DNA of 64,000 nucleotides from Desulfuromonadaceae bacterium (lineage in GTDB: Bacteria > Desulfobacterota > Desulfuromonadia > Geobacterales > Pseudopelobacteraceae), in assembly GCA_028712075.1 (NCBI GenBank), contig JAQTQX010000005.1, positions 62,001 to 126,000 on the forward strand, given 5' to 3'. The notes beneath the pieces are model-generated. The model was not told the origin of the DNA. It saw nothing but the letters and a program-made list of their open reading frames with translations, and searched no databases. The position numbers were made by a program, and so were the translations under genes. The number at the start of each line of letters is the position of its first letter. The first letter of the stretch is position 1. This document shows, in pieces, positions 17,769 through 26,354 of this stretch.

Positions 17769-17993
17769 CTACCCGCCATCCAGCAGAGGCAACAGGCACA
17801 CGGTGTCACCATCAACCAGCAGATCTTCAACGCGCGCATGAATATCATTAATGAGCACGATCCCGAGAAGCGGCGTGGGGATCCGGAGATCATCAACCAC
17901 CTCCCGCACACATGTAGCAGGGGGGTACTTGCGGACAGCTTCTTTGAAACGCCCGGTGCGGAATATCCCCACCAGTTTTACGGTCACATTCAT
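17769..17993 (-). CDS. MoaD/ThiS-like sulfur carrier protein 1
   Basis: A 74-residue beta-grasp protein ending in the diagnostic Gly-Gly (PLLDGG), which MoaD and ThiS use to form a thiocarboxylate. It opens with VTVKLVGIFRTGRFKEAVRKYP and contains GIVLINDIHARVEDLLVDGDTVCLLP. Its ATG overlaps the glutamate dehydrogenase stop by four bases (ATGA), and AOR1 follows after 25 bases. Sulfur carriers of this type are often next to AOR genes and are thought to supply pyranopterin dithiolene sulfur. A paralogue with the same RxGRFKE(A/S)V signature lies at 26097. Confidence 0.88.
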   Translation of the reverse strand: MNVTVKLVGIFRTGRFKEAVRKYPPATCVREVVDDLRIPTPLLGIVLINDIHARVEDLLVDGDTVCLLPLLDGG

Positions 17994-20971
17994 AGTGGCG
18001 GCATTTTCCTCAAATGAGCCTCGATCAGCTCCTGATAACCATCCGCCTCGCTGTTCCGGTAGACCATTGATGAGGCAATTTCACTGGAAATAATAGCGTA
18101 TTGATATTTGGGTGGCAAGTCCTTGATCCGTTTACGATAGCGCGGCTCCTGAGCCAGCAGTCGCGGCAGGTGACCAAGGATGGCATTGCGGTACAGAGGC
18201 CTGGCGCAGAGCTGCGGATGCTGCTGGAAAAAGCTGAACAGTCGCGCGTAGTGGGCATTGATTTCGGTGCTGATTGCATTTGATATGTCAGTATAGAGCA
18301 GTGCTCCTCCGGCCTCGCGGTGTCGGCGAAAGATCAGCCGTGCCTCATCCTCCGCCCGCTTGTTGAGGATGCTTATTACATCCGCAACATAGACATCCTT
18401 TTGATCAAGGAATTCCTTTTCGCTCAGCAGCAGGTTGGCTATGATTTCGTAAGAGGATGATATAACCCCGCATTTGTTGGCCGACGCATCACGCATGATG
18501 ATGACACCCCGTTTTTGCAGTTCGATGCGGGCCTCGGGAGTAATGAACGAATTGGCGCCTTCAATGATTGCCCGGTTCAGTGCGCTGCCGTCATCGGCAA
18601 AAAACCGGCCGAAATTGTCTTTGCTGACCGTTTCGGGACGTCCGCCGGCCGGGATAAACAGGTCTGCCGACACGGTAAAGATCAGGCTGTTGTATTCACG
18701 GTAAAAATCATCATTGGATACCCATAGCTCCTGCAGCCCCGAATCGGTGCGGACAACCTTGCGGAACAGTTCCCGCATCCCATCGCGACGGGTCTGGGTG
18801 CGGTATATGATGGAGCCTCCGGGATGGAGCGCCTCAGGCTCGAAAGCGTCGATGTCGGAGTGGAGGACAACCTTTGACAGTGCCGACCGATCGGCACCGG
18901 ACGGGTCATACAACGCCCCGGTACCGTCGATGATCAGCTTGATCGCCACGCTGGGGCACCGTTCCAGTAACAGCCGCATGGCATTGCCGGCAACATCGCC
19001 GTTGGGGCCGCCGGTGAATTTGACCGAAAACGGTTCCCGGTGGATGTCGGTGCCGAGTTCTGCCATGGTTATTTCAGCGAACTTGACCACACCGGCCGAG
19101 GTGACCCCATACTCCTTGTGATTGATGCCGACCCGCTTGCTCGACATGATGCCGATGCCAAGCAGATAGCCACGCCGCACCGACTGCGCTGCGACCATTT
19201 CCACCATGACATCGTGCATATTTTCGTCAGGGCCGAGTTCAATCGGTTCATCCTCACCGTAGTAGTCAATGACGCGTGGATCCTTGGCATGCCCATTTTC
19301 AGTCACAAATATATCGAGGAAGGCATTAAGCAATCCGTACTGCAGCTTATAGAGGCGCTGGGTTACCAGTTCACGGTCACTTTCCCCTGCAGCATCAAGA
19401 ACGACCACCATCTTGGAGCCACCTTCGTAAATATCCTTGTTCTTGAGATGCTGGGTATGAGCAAGCACATAATTCTCGCGGAACAGCGTATTTGCAGAGG
19501 TGACATAGTCGTCACGGCCATTGGTAATCAACGTTCTCCAGCCACCACGAGCAATGTCGGAGAAACCGATATGATAGCCTGACCCATAGCGTCCATAGAA
19601 GTAAGTGACGCGGAAGGGGCGCTCCGCCGGCAGATCAGAGGTGAATTTCGTATCAAGCTCGCCCATATAGACCGGATCGATTCTGAAAGCCAGTGCATGC
19701 TTTTCCAGCACGTAGAAATTGGTCTTCAAGGTATATTTGATCAGCAGCAGTGCGCAACGGAATATGGTGCGGCGGAATTCGTCCAGAAAGCCATGGCCGG
19801 TGTTGTAACTGTCAACAATGCGGGTCGTCTCCTCCAGGAACGGCTTATACAATGATTCCCGATCCGTAACGGCCGGATCAAAGCGTGCCTTGAACAGCCT
19901 GACCAGTTGTTGCGCAATATCAGGATGGTTATGAAAGGCCCGCATGATTCCTTCGAGATCAAAACTTTCCGGATGGGTATGTGCCAGGTTTGTGTGGCAG
20001 AAACCGATAAACGCGTTGACCAGCAGCGCTTCATCGCCACTCATGACACCTTTGACGACAAGCTCCCGATAGGAGGTAGAAGCGGTGGAGAGAATCTGGG
20101 TATTGTACAGTTCGCGCTGAAGACGCTGGAACAGTTCGGAGTTTTTCTCGATCGGCTCGCCGTTGCGGGTAGTCACATAAAACGTTCCGAGAAAATACGG
20201 ATGAATTTCATTGCTGATGGTCAGGCAGTAGGCCCGTTTGACACTCACCGCCAACCGGTTGAACACTTCCATGATCTGCTGGAGAAAATCCCTCTGGGGC
20301 GGATTACCGACAGCAAACAACAGGCGCAGCTCGCCACTCCCCACAGTCTTTTCAACGTCCAGGTAAACTCCGCCGTTCTGTCTGGTCTGCTGGTAGAGCC
20401 AGAGAATCCGGGCCACCCTCATTGGCGGAGAAATACGTACATACTGCGGATTGTTCAGCCAGAGGATGTTCAGCACCTTATCCAGCTGTTTCATATTGAA
20501 ACCTGGATATGCTTGTTTCAGTGCACTGACTACCCGACGCCTGATTACTGAAGGGGCGCTCTCGCCGACTGCTGCAGCAATTTCATGAGGGGTTTTTCGA
20601 TCGAATTTAAAACGCTGGATTTCCAGATGGTCGGATGAGTCGGGGATGGGCGCACTGGATACAGCAAAGTGCGCATAGGAAATTTCCTGCTCCTGCAGGG
20701 TTCTGAGAGTATCGTAGAGTGAGCCGGGTCGGTTACGGACCGCCATTATCAGCAGTTTATCACGGTCAGCCAGAATCAGCCTCCGATCCTGCACCAGATT
20801 ATGCAGGCCATTAGCCAGACTTATGATCGAATCGATATCTTCCTGCATGGTGATGAAAAAATACGGGTGAATGTTGGCATTAAGCCATTCGAGATTCTGC
20901 CGGGACTGACCATGATTCAGCTTGATCGCCTGATAGACCTTGGCGGCAATACGATGTTCAACAGTATCCAT
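17990..20971 (-). CDS. gdh: large NAD-dependent glutamate dehydrogenase
   Basis: A 993-residue enzyme that deaminates glutamate to 2-oxoglutarate. The N-terminal half is regulatory; from about residue 480 it carries the Glu/Leu/Phe/Val dehydrogenase core: YHIGFSDIARGGWR, EGGSKMVVVLDA with the catalytic lysine, FTGGPNGDVAGNAM for NAD binding, and IEGANSFITPEA. Its size fits the about 115-kDa class rather than the 1600-residue bacterial class. Start ATG 20971 follows GGGAGGA. A near-consensus sigma-54 promoter lies 43 bases upstream, and the next upstream gene encodes a sigma-54 activator on the same strand. It leads the operon gdh-moaD-aor1. Confidence 0.92.
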   Translation of the reverse strand: MDTVEHRIAAKVYQAIKLNHGQSRQNLEWLNANIHPYFFITMQEDIDSIISLANGLHNLVQDRRLILADRDKLLIMAVRNRPGSLYDTLRTLQEQEISYAHFAVSSAPIPDSSDHLEIQRFKFDRKTPHEIAAAVGESAPSVIRRRVVSALKQAYPGFNMKQLDKVLNILWLNNPQYVRISPPMRVARILWLYQQTRQNGGVYLDVEKTVGSGELRLLFAVGNPPQRDFLQQIMEVFNRLAVSVKRAYCLTISNEIHPYFLGTFYVTTRNGEPIEKNSELFQRLQRELYNTQILSTASTSYRELVVKGVMSGDEALLVNAFIGFCHTNLAHTHPESFDLEGIMRAFHNHPDIAQQLVRLFKARFDPAVTDRESLYKPFLEETTRIVDSYNTGHGFLDEFRRTIFRCALLLIKYTLKTNFYVLEKHALAFRIDPVYMGELDTKFTSDLPAERPFRVTYFYGRYGSGYHIGFSDIARGGWRTLITNGRDDYVTSANTLFRENYVLAHTQHLKNKDIYEGGSKMVVVLDAAGESDRELVTQRLYKLQYGLLNAFLDIFVTENGHAKDPRVIDYYGEDEPIELGPDENMHDVMVEMVAAQSVRRGYLLGIGIMSSKRVGINHKEYGVTSAGVVKFAEITMAELGTDIHREPFSVKFTGGPNGDVAGNAMRLLLERCPSVAIKLIIDGTGALYDPSGADRSALSKVVLHSDIDAFEPEALHPGGSIIYRTQTRRDGMRELFRKVVRTDSGLQELWVSNDDFYREYNSLIFTVSADLFIPAGGRPETVSKDNFGRFFADDGSALNRAIIEGANSFITPEARIELQKRGVIIMRDASANKCGVISSSYEIIANLLLSEKEFLDQKDVYVADVISILNKRAEDEARLIFRRHREAGGALLYTDISNAISTEINAHYARLFSFFQQHPQLCARPLYRNAILGHLPRLLAQEPRYRKRIKDLPPKYQYAIISSEIASSMVYRNSEADGYQELIEAHLRKMPPL

Positions 20972-21013
20972 TATTCATTCCTCCCTGGAGGGTCAGCAAA
21001 CCGTATGCGTACA

Positions 21014-21028
21014 GCATAAGGTGTGCCA
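21014..21028 (-). promoter_or_regulatory. sigma-54 promoter for gdh-moaD-aor1
   Basis: On the minus strand TGGCACACCTTATGC has perfect TGGCAC at -24 and TGC at -12 with exact spacing. It sits in the 73-base gap between the activator stop (21045) and the gdh start (20971), leaving about 30 bases of leader. Confidence 0.75.
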
Positions 21029-21044
21029 CCATGGTCAGTCAGAA

Positions 21045-22814
21045 TCAGGAAATTCCATATTTTTTCAGTTTACGAGCTACCGTGGACTGATTTATCCCCA
21101 TCGCTTCGGCAATGCGATACTGATTGCCATGTTCTTTCATGGCATCGGCCAGCAATGTGCGCTCCACACTTTCAAGAATCTGCTCCAGAGTCATTTCGCG
21201 CGGCCAGCCTGTCATCGGCTGTGCCGGCTCCGCAGCACGTGCGAAAAACTGGGCGGGGAGGTCCTGAATGTCGATGACATCAGTCTCTGACATAACCACC
21301 AGTCGCTCGCACAGGTTCATCAATTCCCGAACGTTGCCGGGGTAGGAATAGGCAAGCAGCGCATCGGTCGCGGCACGGGCCAGCCGCACCTGCCGCCCGA
21401 TTTTGCTGCCGAAATAGTCGATATAATGGCGGATCAGCGGAAGGAGGCAGTCCTGCCGTTCTTTCAGGGAGGGGATGTAGAGCGGAATGACATTTAACCG
21501 GTAATAGAGGTCCAGCCTGAAGGTTTTCTCTGCCACCATTTTTTCCAGATCCCGGTGAGTTGCGGCAATAATTCTCACATTGACGGTCCGGCCGGCGGTT
21601 CCCCCCAGCCGTGTCACCCGGCCATCCTCGAGAAAACGGAGCAGTTTGACTTGCGAGGAGAGCGGCAGTTCGGCAATTTCGTCAAGAAACAGGATCCCTT
21701 CATCCGCCAGTTCCAGGTAGCCCGGCTTGGCCGTTTGCGCGCCGGTAAAGGCGCCCCTTTCATGGCCGAACAGTTCTGATTCAATCAGGGATTCGGGAAT
21801 CGCCCCGCAGTTTATTTTGATCATCGGCTTACCGGAGCGGTTCGAGTTTTTATGGATCAGGTCGGCAAATAATCCCTTTCCCACACCGGATTCCCCGAGA
21901 ATCAGCACAGATGATTCAGCAGAGCTGACCTTGACAGCCTGGCGCAACGCCTTTATCATGCAGGCACTTTTCGCTATGACCGTATGAGAAGCAAGCTCCA
22001 CCTGCTGCTGTTCAAGCATATGATGCCAGAACTGCCCCTTGATCGCTTCCTGATCTTCCAGCTCGCGCTGCAATTTGTCTATTTCGGTAATGTCCCTCTC
22101 TGAAACCACTACCCTGATGATGCGCCCCTCGTCGTCAAAAACCGGAGTCCCGGTGACGATTAGTTTGCGCCCCATCGGATTCTGCAGCATGTTAACCACC
22201 GCTTTGCTCTCAAACACTTCCAATCCGACCGAGCGTTCGATAAAGCCCTGATCAATCAATTCGCGTGCAGTGAGACCGAGCACATTCTCCTTCTTGACCC
22301 GGTTAAGCCGCTCCGCTGCCGGATTGATGCGCAGCACGATACCGTTGCCGTCGTAAACCCACAAACCCTCCGAAGATGAGTCAATTACTGCCGCCAGCTC
22401 CTTGGTCAACTCCCGAAACGAACGCAATTGGCGTGTCATTACTTCAAGATCGGTATTTTCGACAAAAACGCAGATAGCACCAGCGACTTCTGAACCAACC
22501 AGGACCGGGCTCACCGTGACCAGAAAGCTGGTCTCCCCTCTCTGTACGGAAAGCTCAAAACGGGGCCGGCGGTCTCGCATGGTTTCGACAACTGTACTCC
22601 ACAACGGCGGAAAATGTTCGCTCAGGGAACTGCCCGGATAGATATCTATACTTTCCCGGCTGACCCGGTCAGACAGGACAACAATTCCGGAGGTGTTGAC
22701 CGATATGACACCATCTCCCATGGCATTATACTGTGCCGCGTTGAACGCGTCCTGATGTGTCTTGTCCACTGTATCTCCATACGCTTTGATATGAGTGTCC
22801 GGGTTTTCAGTCAT
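21045..22814 (-). CDS. PAS-containing sigma-54-dependent transcriptional activator
   Basis: A 589-residue enhancer-binding protein. Two PAS-like sensor regions occupy about residues 20-260, the second starting near LTKELAAVIDSSSEGLWVYDGNG. The AAA+ domain starts near residue 275: Walker A is LGESGVGKG, the sigma-54 contact loop is ELFGHERGAFTGA, Walker B is GILFLDEI, and YPGNVRELMNL is the sensor II region. A Fis-type helix-turn-helix ends the protein (YRIAEAMGINQSTVARKLKKYGIS), a TyrR-like form. I chose ATG 22814 over a longer frame that would cross a terminator. The surrounding -24/-12 sites make it the likely regulator of the neighbourhood; the effector is unknown. Confidence 0.93.
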   Translation of the reverse strand: MTENPDTHIKAYGDTVDKTHQDAFNAAQYNAMGDGVISVNTSGIVVLSDRVSRESIDIYPGSSLSEHFPPLWSTVVETMRDRRPRFELSVQRGETSFLVTVSPVLVGSEVAGAICVFVENTDLEVMTRQLRSFRELTKELAAVIDSSSEGLWVYDGNGIVLRINPAAERLNRVKKENVLGLTARELIDQGFIERSVGLEVFESKAVVNMLQNPMGRKLIVTGTPVFDDEGRIIRVVVSERDITEIDKLQRELEDQEAIKGQFWHHMLEQQQVELASHTVIAKSACMIKALRQAVKVSSAESSVLILGESGVGKGLFADLIHKNSNRSGKPMIKINCGAIPESLIESELFGHERGAFTGAQTAKPGYLELADEGILFLDEIAELPLSSQVKLLRFLEDGRVTRLGGTAGRTVNVRIIAATHRDLEKMVAEKTFRLDLYYRLNVIPLYIPSLKERQDCLLPLIRHYIDYFGSKIGRQVRLARAATDALLAYSYPGNVRELMNLCERLVVMSETDVIDIQDLPAQFFARAAEPAQPMTGWPREMTLEQILESVERTLLADAMKEHGNQYRIAEAMGINQSTVARKLKKYGIS

Positions 22815-22954
22815 ACGGTCTTCTTTTCCGGCAGCAGGCCAACGGGTATTTGTGTTTCTGTAGCAGTAATGCACAATTGCATCAAATATGCAAGATTGGA
22901 TTGCCGGATTAGTCACTACCAGTTGAGATACCGTAACCGTTGAAATCTGCCAGA

Positions 22955-22980
22955 CAAAAAAAGGGGGCTTGCGGCCCCCT
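22955..22980 (-). terminator. intrinsic terminator after the outer-membrane protein gene
   Basis: Stem AGGGGGC (22962-22968) / GCCCCCT (22974-22980) with a five-base loop; read on the minus strand it is followed by a run of seven or eight T. It lies 29 bases past the stop at 23009 and also shields the activator gene. Confidence 0.88.
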
Positions 22981-23008
22981 CGAAAAAAGTACAACAGAAA
23001 AATGAAAT

Positions 23009-23863
23009 TTAGAACGAGAACATCGCCTTGATGCCAACAGCATGCTGCGCCTTGATACCAACAAGATCATGAGCCTTGTCACTCAGGTAGTTGGAATACA
23101 TATAGTTGGGGGTGATAGCTATGTTCGCCGTCGGTGTATAGTCGAGACTGGCGGTTAATTCATAGTTGTGCCACCCGTTATATACACCATCACCCTCTTC
23201 AGTCCACGCAGCACTGGGGTTTCTCTGGTTGTAGCTTGCCAGGGCACCAAGGTTCAGGTTGAACAGGTTATGTTCCAGCTCAATTGTGTGTGAAACAGCG
23301 GCTGTGTAAAAGAGACCTGCCTTTGTTGCAGCCAGGTTGTCCCAATAAACCGCCACGGTGGGAGTAAGCAAAGTTTCATATGAGGCTTTCAAATAGAACT
23401 CGTTGGTATCCTCGGAAGCGTCAACAGCAAAATACTGGGTACCAACATTGAACGACAGTTTATCAGCGAATGGAAGCTTGTAGGGAATAGCATAATCAAG
23501 AATGAGGTCGGTTTCGTTGACCTTGCTTCTTTTGTAGGAGGCAAAGTCACCATTTTCATCCTGATTATTCGCATTGCCACGTGCATAGCGGGAAATCGCA
23601 TTTCCCCAATAGCTAAGTGTAAATTCCTTGTACGTCAGGTCAATACCACCCTGAATCGCGGATTTGCTGCCATACGCACTTTTGCTCAAATCATTGCCAC
23701 GGAACAGGTACTTGCTGACCGGCCCGACATAGACATCGCCTGTTACCGTCGGATCTGCCGGACAGGCGCAGCAACCACCCGTATCTTCCGGAACTTCCGC
23801 TGCCATTACCACTGATGCGAACGTTACTACCAATGCTGCTGCAAGTATGCTGATTTTTTTCAT
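23009..23863 (-). CDS. outer-membrane beta-barrel protein of unknown substrate
   Basis: A 284-residue secreted protein with a signal peptide (MKKISILAAALVVTFASVVMAA). The mature start carries a short Cys/Pro motif GGCCACPADP, and the rest alternates amphipathic strands ending in MFSF, a C-terminal phenylalanine typical of barrels. Segments such as YVGPVSKYLFRGNDLSKSAYGSKSAIQGGIDLTYKEF resemble the TIGR02001 (Gcw_chp) group. ATG 23863 follows AAAGGAG. An almost perfect sigma-54 promoter lies 160 bases upstream. Together with PotABCD nearby it could act as a channel for the same nutrients, which is inference only. Confidence 0.75.
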   Translation of the reverse strand: MKKISILAAALVVTFASVVMAAEVPEDTGGCCACPADPTVTGDVYVGPVSKYLFRGNDLSKSAYGSKSAIQGGIDLTYKEFTLSYWGNAISRYARGNANNQDENGDFASYKRSKVNETDLILDYAIPYKLPFADKLSFNVGTQYFAVDASEDTNEFYLKASYETLLTPTVAVYWDNLAATKAGLFYTAAVSHTIELEHNLFNLNLGALASYNQRNPSAAWTEEGDGVYNGWHNYELTASLDYTPTANIAITPNYMYSNYLSDKAHDLVGIKAQHAVGIKAMFSF

Positions 23864-24022
23864 TACAGGACTCTCCTTTATGAGGTATTTGGCAATCTTC
23901 ACCAATAAAACGCTGAATGCATAACGGTGTTCTTTGTAAACAAAATTGAATGGCCCTGTATGCCACACGTTACTCAACAAATCCTTCGAATGACTACTTC
24001 GGAAAGAGTTCCCAATTCTAAA

Positions 24023-24037
24023 GCACAAGACGTGCCA
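24023..24037 (-). promoter_or_regulatory. sigma-54 promoter for the outer-membrane protein gene
   Basis: On the minus strand TGGCACGTCTTGTGC matches TGGCACG-N4-TTGC in all but one position (G for T at the -12 box). It differs from the site at 37265 by a single base, in the spacer. Confidence 0.78.
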
Positions 24038-24718
24038 TCAATCACTTACAACAATTGCGAGATACCATTTTGATGCATCCGCCGACACTGAATTCATATT
24101 CACTTGCCGATTTTTATCTGGTCAACAGGCTGTACATAAACGCTGTTTTCATACCCGGAGTATGGCATGGCAAAGTTATGTTACCAGCTGCTGTCCTCTA
24201 TTCTATGACTGCCCGACTGCGAATTCGAGGCAGAAATACTCAACACAACATAGCTGGATGCATTCAGACATTATATTCTGATGTCGATTCTATGCTCCCT
24301 ACTACGGGAATTTCCTTAATTTCGTGAACGCATGCACCTGATTTAGTGCTGCCTGGGTACGGATACTATGACGAATACTTCTTGGATTATCAGAAGCAGT
24401 ACTCTGTCTATTCGCTGTTTCGGCTTTACGGCTGCAGAAGGTCCCCTCATTGCGGTCAATGCAATTAAGCATTACCGATGCACATCAGAATCATTTTTTT
24501 GGGAAACATGATGAAAGTAGAGGCATTCTTCCATGAATTTGCGAACGTATTTCCCTGCTGTCCCCTTTATTGACAATGCAGTCTATTCATCTGCATAGTT
24601 GGTACACTCTTTGTACATGGCAGATGTCGGCAAATGTTCGTTCAATCTGCCGAACCAATAGTAAGGGATACGTCAACTTATTCCCCTCAATCACACAAGA
24701 CGAAGGAGCCCGCAACAG
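24038..24718 (+). other. long regulatory gap before gabT
   Basis: About 680 bases without a supported gene between divergently read units. A 90-codon open frame at 24055-24327 has no ribosome site, family signal or codon pattern like its neighbours. The region would hold enhancer sites for the flanking sigma-54 promoters, but I could not define a repeated operator by eye. Confidence 0.5.
24600..24614 (+). promoter_or_regulatory. candidate sigma-54 promoter for gabT
   Basis: TGGTACACTCTTTGT keeps GG and TTG in correct spacing but has T for C at two key places. It lies 119 bases upstream of the gabT start. Confidence 0.4.
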
Positions 24719-26020
24719 ATGAGAACACATGATGAATTAAACGCACTCCGCACCAAACATGTTCCTCCAGGCATCTCCGTACTGACAGCTTCGTATGTCA
24801 AAGAGGCTCGTGGTGCGATTATTGTTGATATTGATGGGCGCGAACTGATTGATTTTGCAGGCGGAATCGGGGTTACCAATGTCGGACACTGCCATCCGAA
24901 GGTTGTTGCCGCTATCAAGAATCAGGCAGAAAAATTCCTGCACACCTGCTTTCATGTAGCACCCTACGATCTCTATATAGATCTGGCTGCACAGCTCAAC
25001 GAACTGGCACCTGGTGACGGCCCGAAAATGACCATGTTCGTCAATTCCGGTGCCGAAGCAGTGGAAAACGCGGTAAAGATTGCCCGCCATGCGACCGGAC
25101 GACCGTCAATAATTTCTTTTGAGAACGGGTTTCATGGCCGTACGAATATGACCATGACTCTGACAAGCAAGGTGAAGCCGTACAAATTCGGTTTCGGCCC
25201 CTTTGCCTCTGAGACCTACCGGATGCCCTACGCTTACTGCTATCGCTGTCCGTTCGGCCTGAAACACCCGCAATGCAAGACTGCATGCGCTGACCATCTT
25301 GAAGAGTTTTTCATTACACATGTTGCAGCGGAAAAAACCGCCGCAATTATTGCCGAACCGATTCAGGGTGAGGGCGGATTTATCACACCGCCGGCGGAGT
25401 ATTTTCCGCGTCTGCGCGAAATCTGCGATAAGCATGAAATTCTGTTGATCATCGACGAAGTCCAGAGCGGCATGGGACGGACCGGTAAAATTTTTGCCAT
25501 TGATCACTGGGGCGTCACACCGGACCTGGTCACTACTGCCAAGAGCCTGGGAGGCGGCATGCCACTCAGTGCCGTTACCGGGAAAACACAATACATGAAC
25601 ACGTCTCACAAAGGCGGCCTGGGAAGCACATATGGCGGCAACCCGGTATCCCTTGCAGCCGCCCACGCGGTACTGGAGATACTTATCAAGGACAACCTGC
25701 TCCAGCGGGGCGAAATTCTCGGCGAACGGATGCAGAAACGTTTTCAGGAAATGAAGGAGCGCCATGAAATAATCGGCGAAGTACGCGGCAAGGGGCCAAT
25801 GCTCGCCCTGGAACTGGTTCGGGATCGTGAGAGCAAGGAACCGGCATCCGATGAAGCGGATAAACTAGTCAGCCTCTGTTACGAAAAAGGCTTGATAGTC
25901 CTTGCCTGCGGCAACCATCATAATGTCATTCGCACCCTGATGCCGCTGGTTATAACCGATGAGGAACTTGATCGCGGATTGAACATTATTGATGAATCTC
26001 TTCAGGAACTTCGTTCCTGA
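24719..26020 (+). CDS. gabT: 4-aminobutyrate aminotransferase (class III, PLP)
   Basis: A 433-residue class III aminotransferase. Recognisable are VNSGAEAVENAVKIARHATGR, FENGFHGRTNMTMTLTSK, the PLP-phosphate/aspartate region IIDEVQSGMGRTGK, and the Schiff-base lysine in TTAKSLGGGMPLSA. The cysteine-bearing insertion CYRCPFGLKHPQCKTAC is typical of one bacterial GabT branch. It moves an amino group from 4-aminobutyrate (possibly 5-aminovalerate) to 2-oxoglutarate, giving glutamate and a semialdehyde. ATG 24719 is preceded by GAAGGAG. Its products feed the glutamate dehydrogenase and the semialdehyde oxidising enzymes encoded nearby. Confidence 0.9.
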   Translation: MRTHDELNALRTKHVPPGISVLTASYVKEARGAIIVDIDGRELIDFAGGIGVTNVGHCHPKVVAAIKNQAEKFLHTCFHVAPYDLYIDLAAQLNELAPGDGPKMTMFVNSGAEAVENAVKIARHATGRPSIISFENGFHGRTNMTMTLTSKVKPYKFGFGPFASETYRMPYAYCYRCPFGLKHPQCKTACADHLEEFFITHVAAEKTAAIIAEPIQGEGGFITPPAEYFPRLREICDKHEILLIIDEVQSGMGRTGKIFAIDHWGVTPDLVTTAKSLGGGMPLSAVTGKTQYMNTSHKGGLGSTYGGNPVSLAAAHAVLEILIKDNLLQRGEILGERMQKRFQEMKERHEIIGEVRGKGPMLALELVRDRESKEPASDEADKLVSLCYEKGLIVLACGNHHNVIRTLMPLVITDEELDRGLNIIDESLQELRS

Positions 26021-26051
26021 TATAACGTACCTGTAGCAGAGTCGCAGTAAT

Positions 26052-26072
26052 CGGGGGAGCTCTGCTCCCCCG
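26052..26072 (+). terminator. hairpin after gabT
   Basis: CGGGGGAGC (26052-26060) pairs perfectly with GCTCCCCCG (26064-26072) around TCT. The following CACTTTCTC is only weakly T rich, so it may attenuate rather than end transcription into the MoaD-like gene. Confidence 0.6.
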
Positions 26073-26096
26073 CACTTTCTCAGGGAATCTGCAACC

Positions 26097-26336
26097 ATGG
26101 AAGAGCGTACCATTCAGATTACCGTCAAGCTTTTTGGGCATTTCCGGAGAGGACGCTTCAAGGAGTCAGTATGTGGCTATCCTGAAGGAACGACCGTGAA
26201 GGGTGCTTTGGACAGTTTACAGATTACCGACATCTCCTCCGGAATCATCCTCGTTAACGGTAAAGCAGCCATCATAGAGGTGGTCTTACATGACGGCGAC
26301 ACCTTGACGCTCTTTCCTCTTGTTTCCGGCGGCTGA
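26097..26336 (+). CDS. MoaD/ThiS-like sulfur carrier protein 2
   Basis: A 79-residue beta-grasp protein ending in VSGG, again with the Gly-Gly tail. ITVKLFGHFRRGRFKESVCGYPEGTTV and GIILVNGKAAIIEVVLHDGDTLTLFP align closely with the copy at 17769-17993, so the two are recent or functionally linked paralogues. It lies between gabT and an EamA transporter, 18 bases before the latter. No AOR gene is beside it, but AOR2 is in the same neighbourhood at 35347. The likely role is sulfur donation for a tungsten or molybdenum cofactor. It could equally serve another thiolation. Confidence 0.82.
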   Translation: MEERTIQITVKLFGHFRRGRFKESVCGYPEGTTVKGALDSLQITDISSGIILVNGKAAIIEVVLHDGDTLTLFPLVSGG

Positions 26337-26354
26337 GCGTAGTAGCCTGCTGCC

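Noticed and set aside
24055..24327. 90-codon frame in the gap before gabT
   Set aside because: No ribosome site, family signal or plausible codon use; better seen as regulatory DNA.
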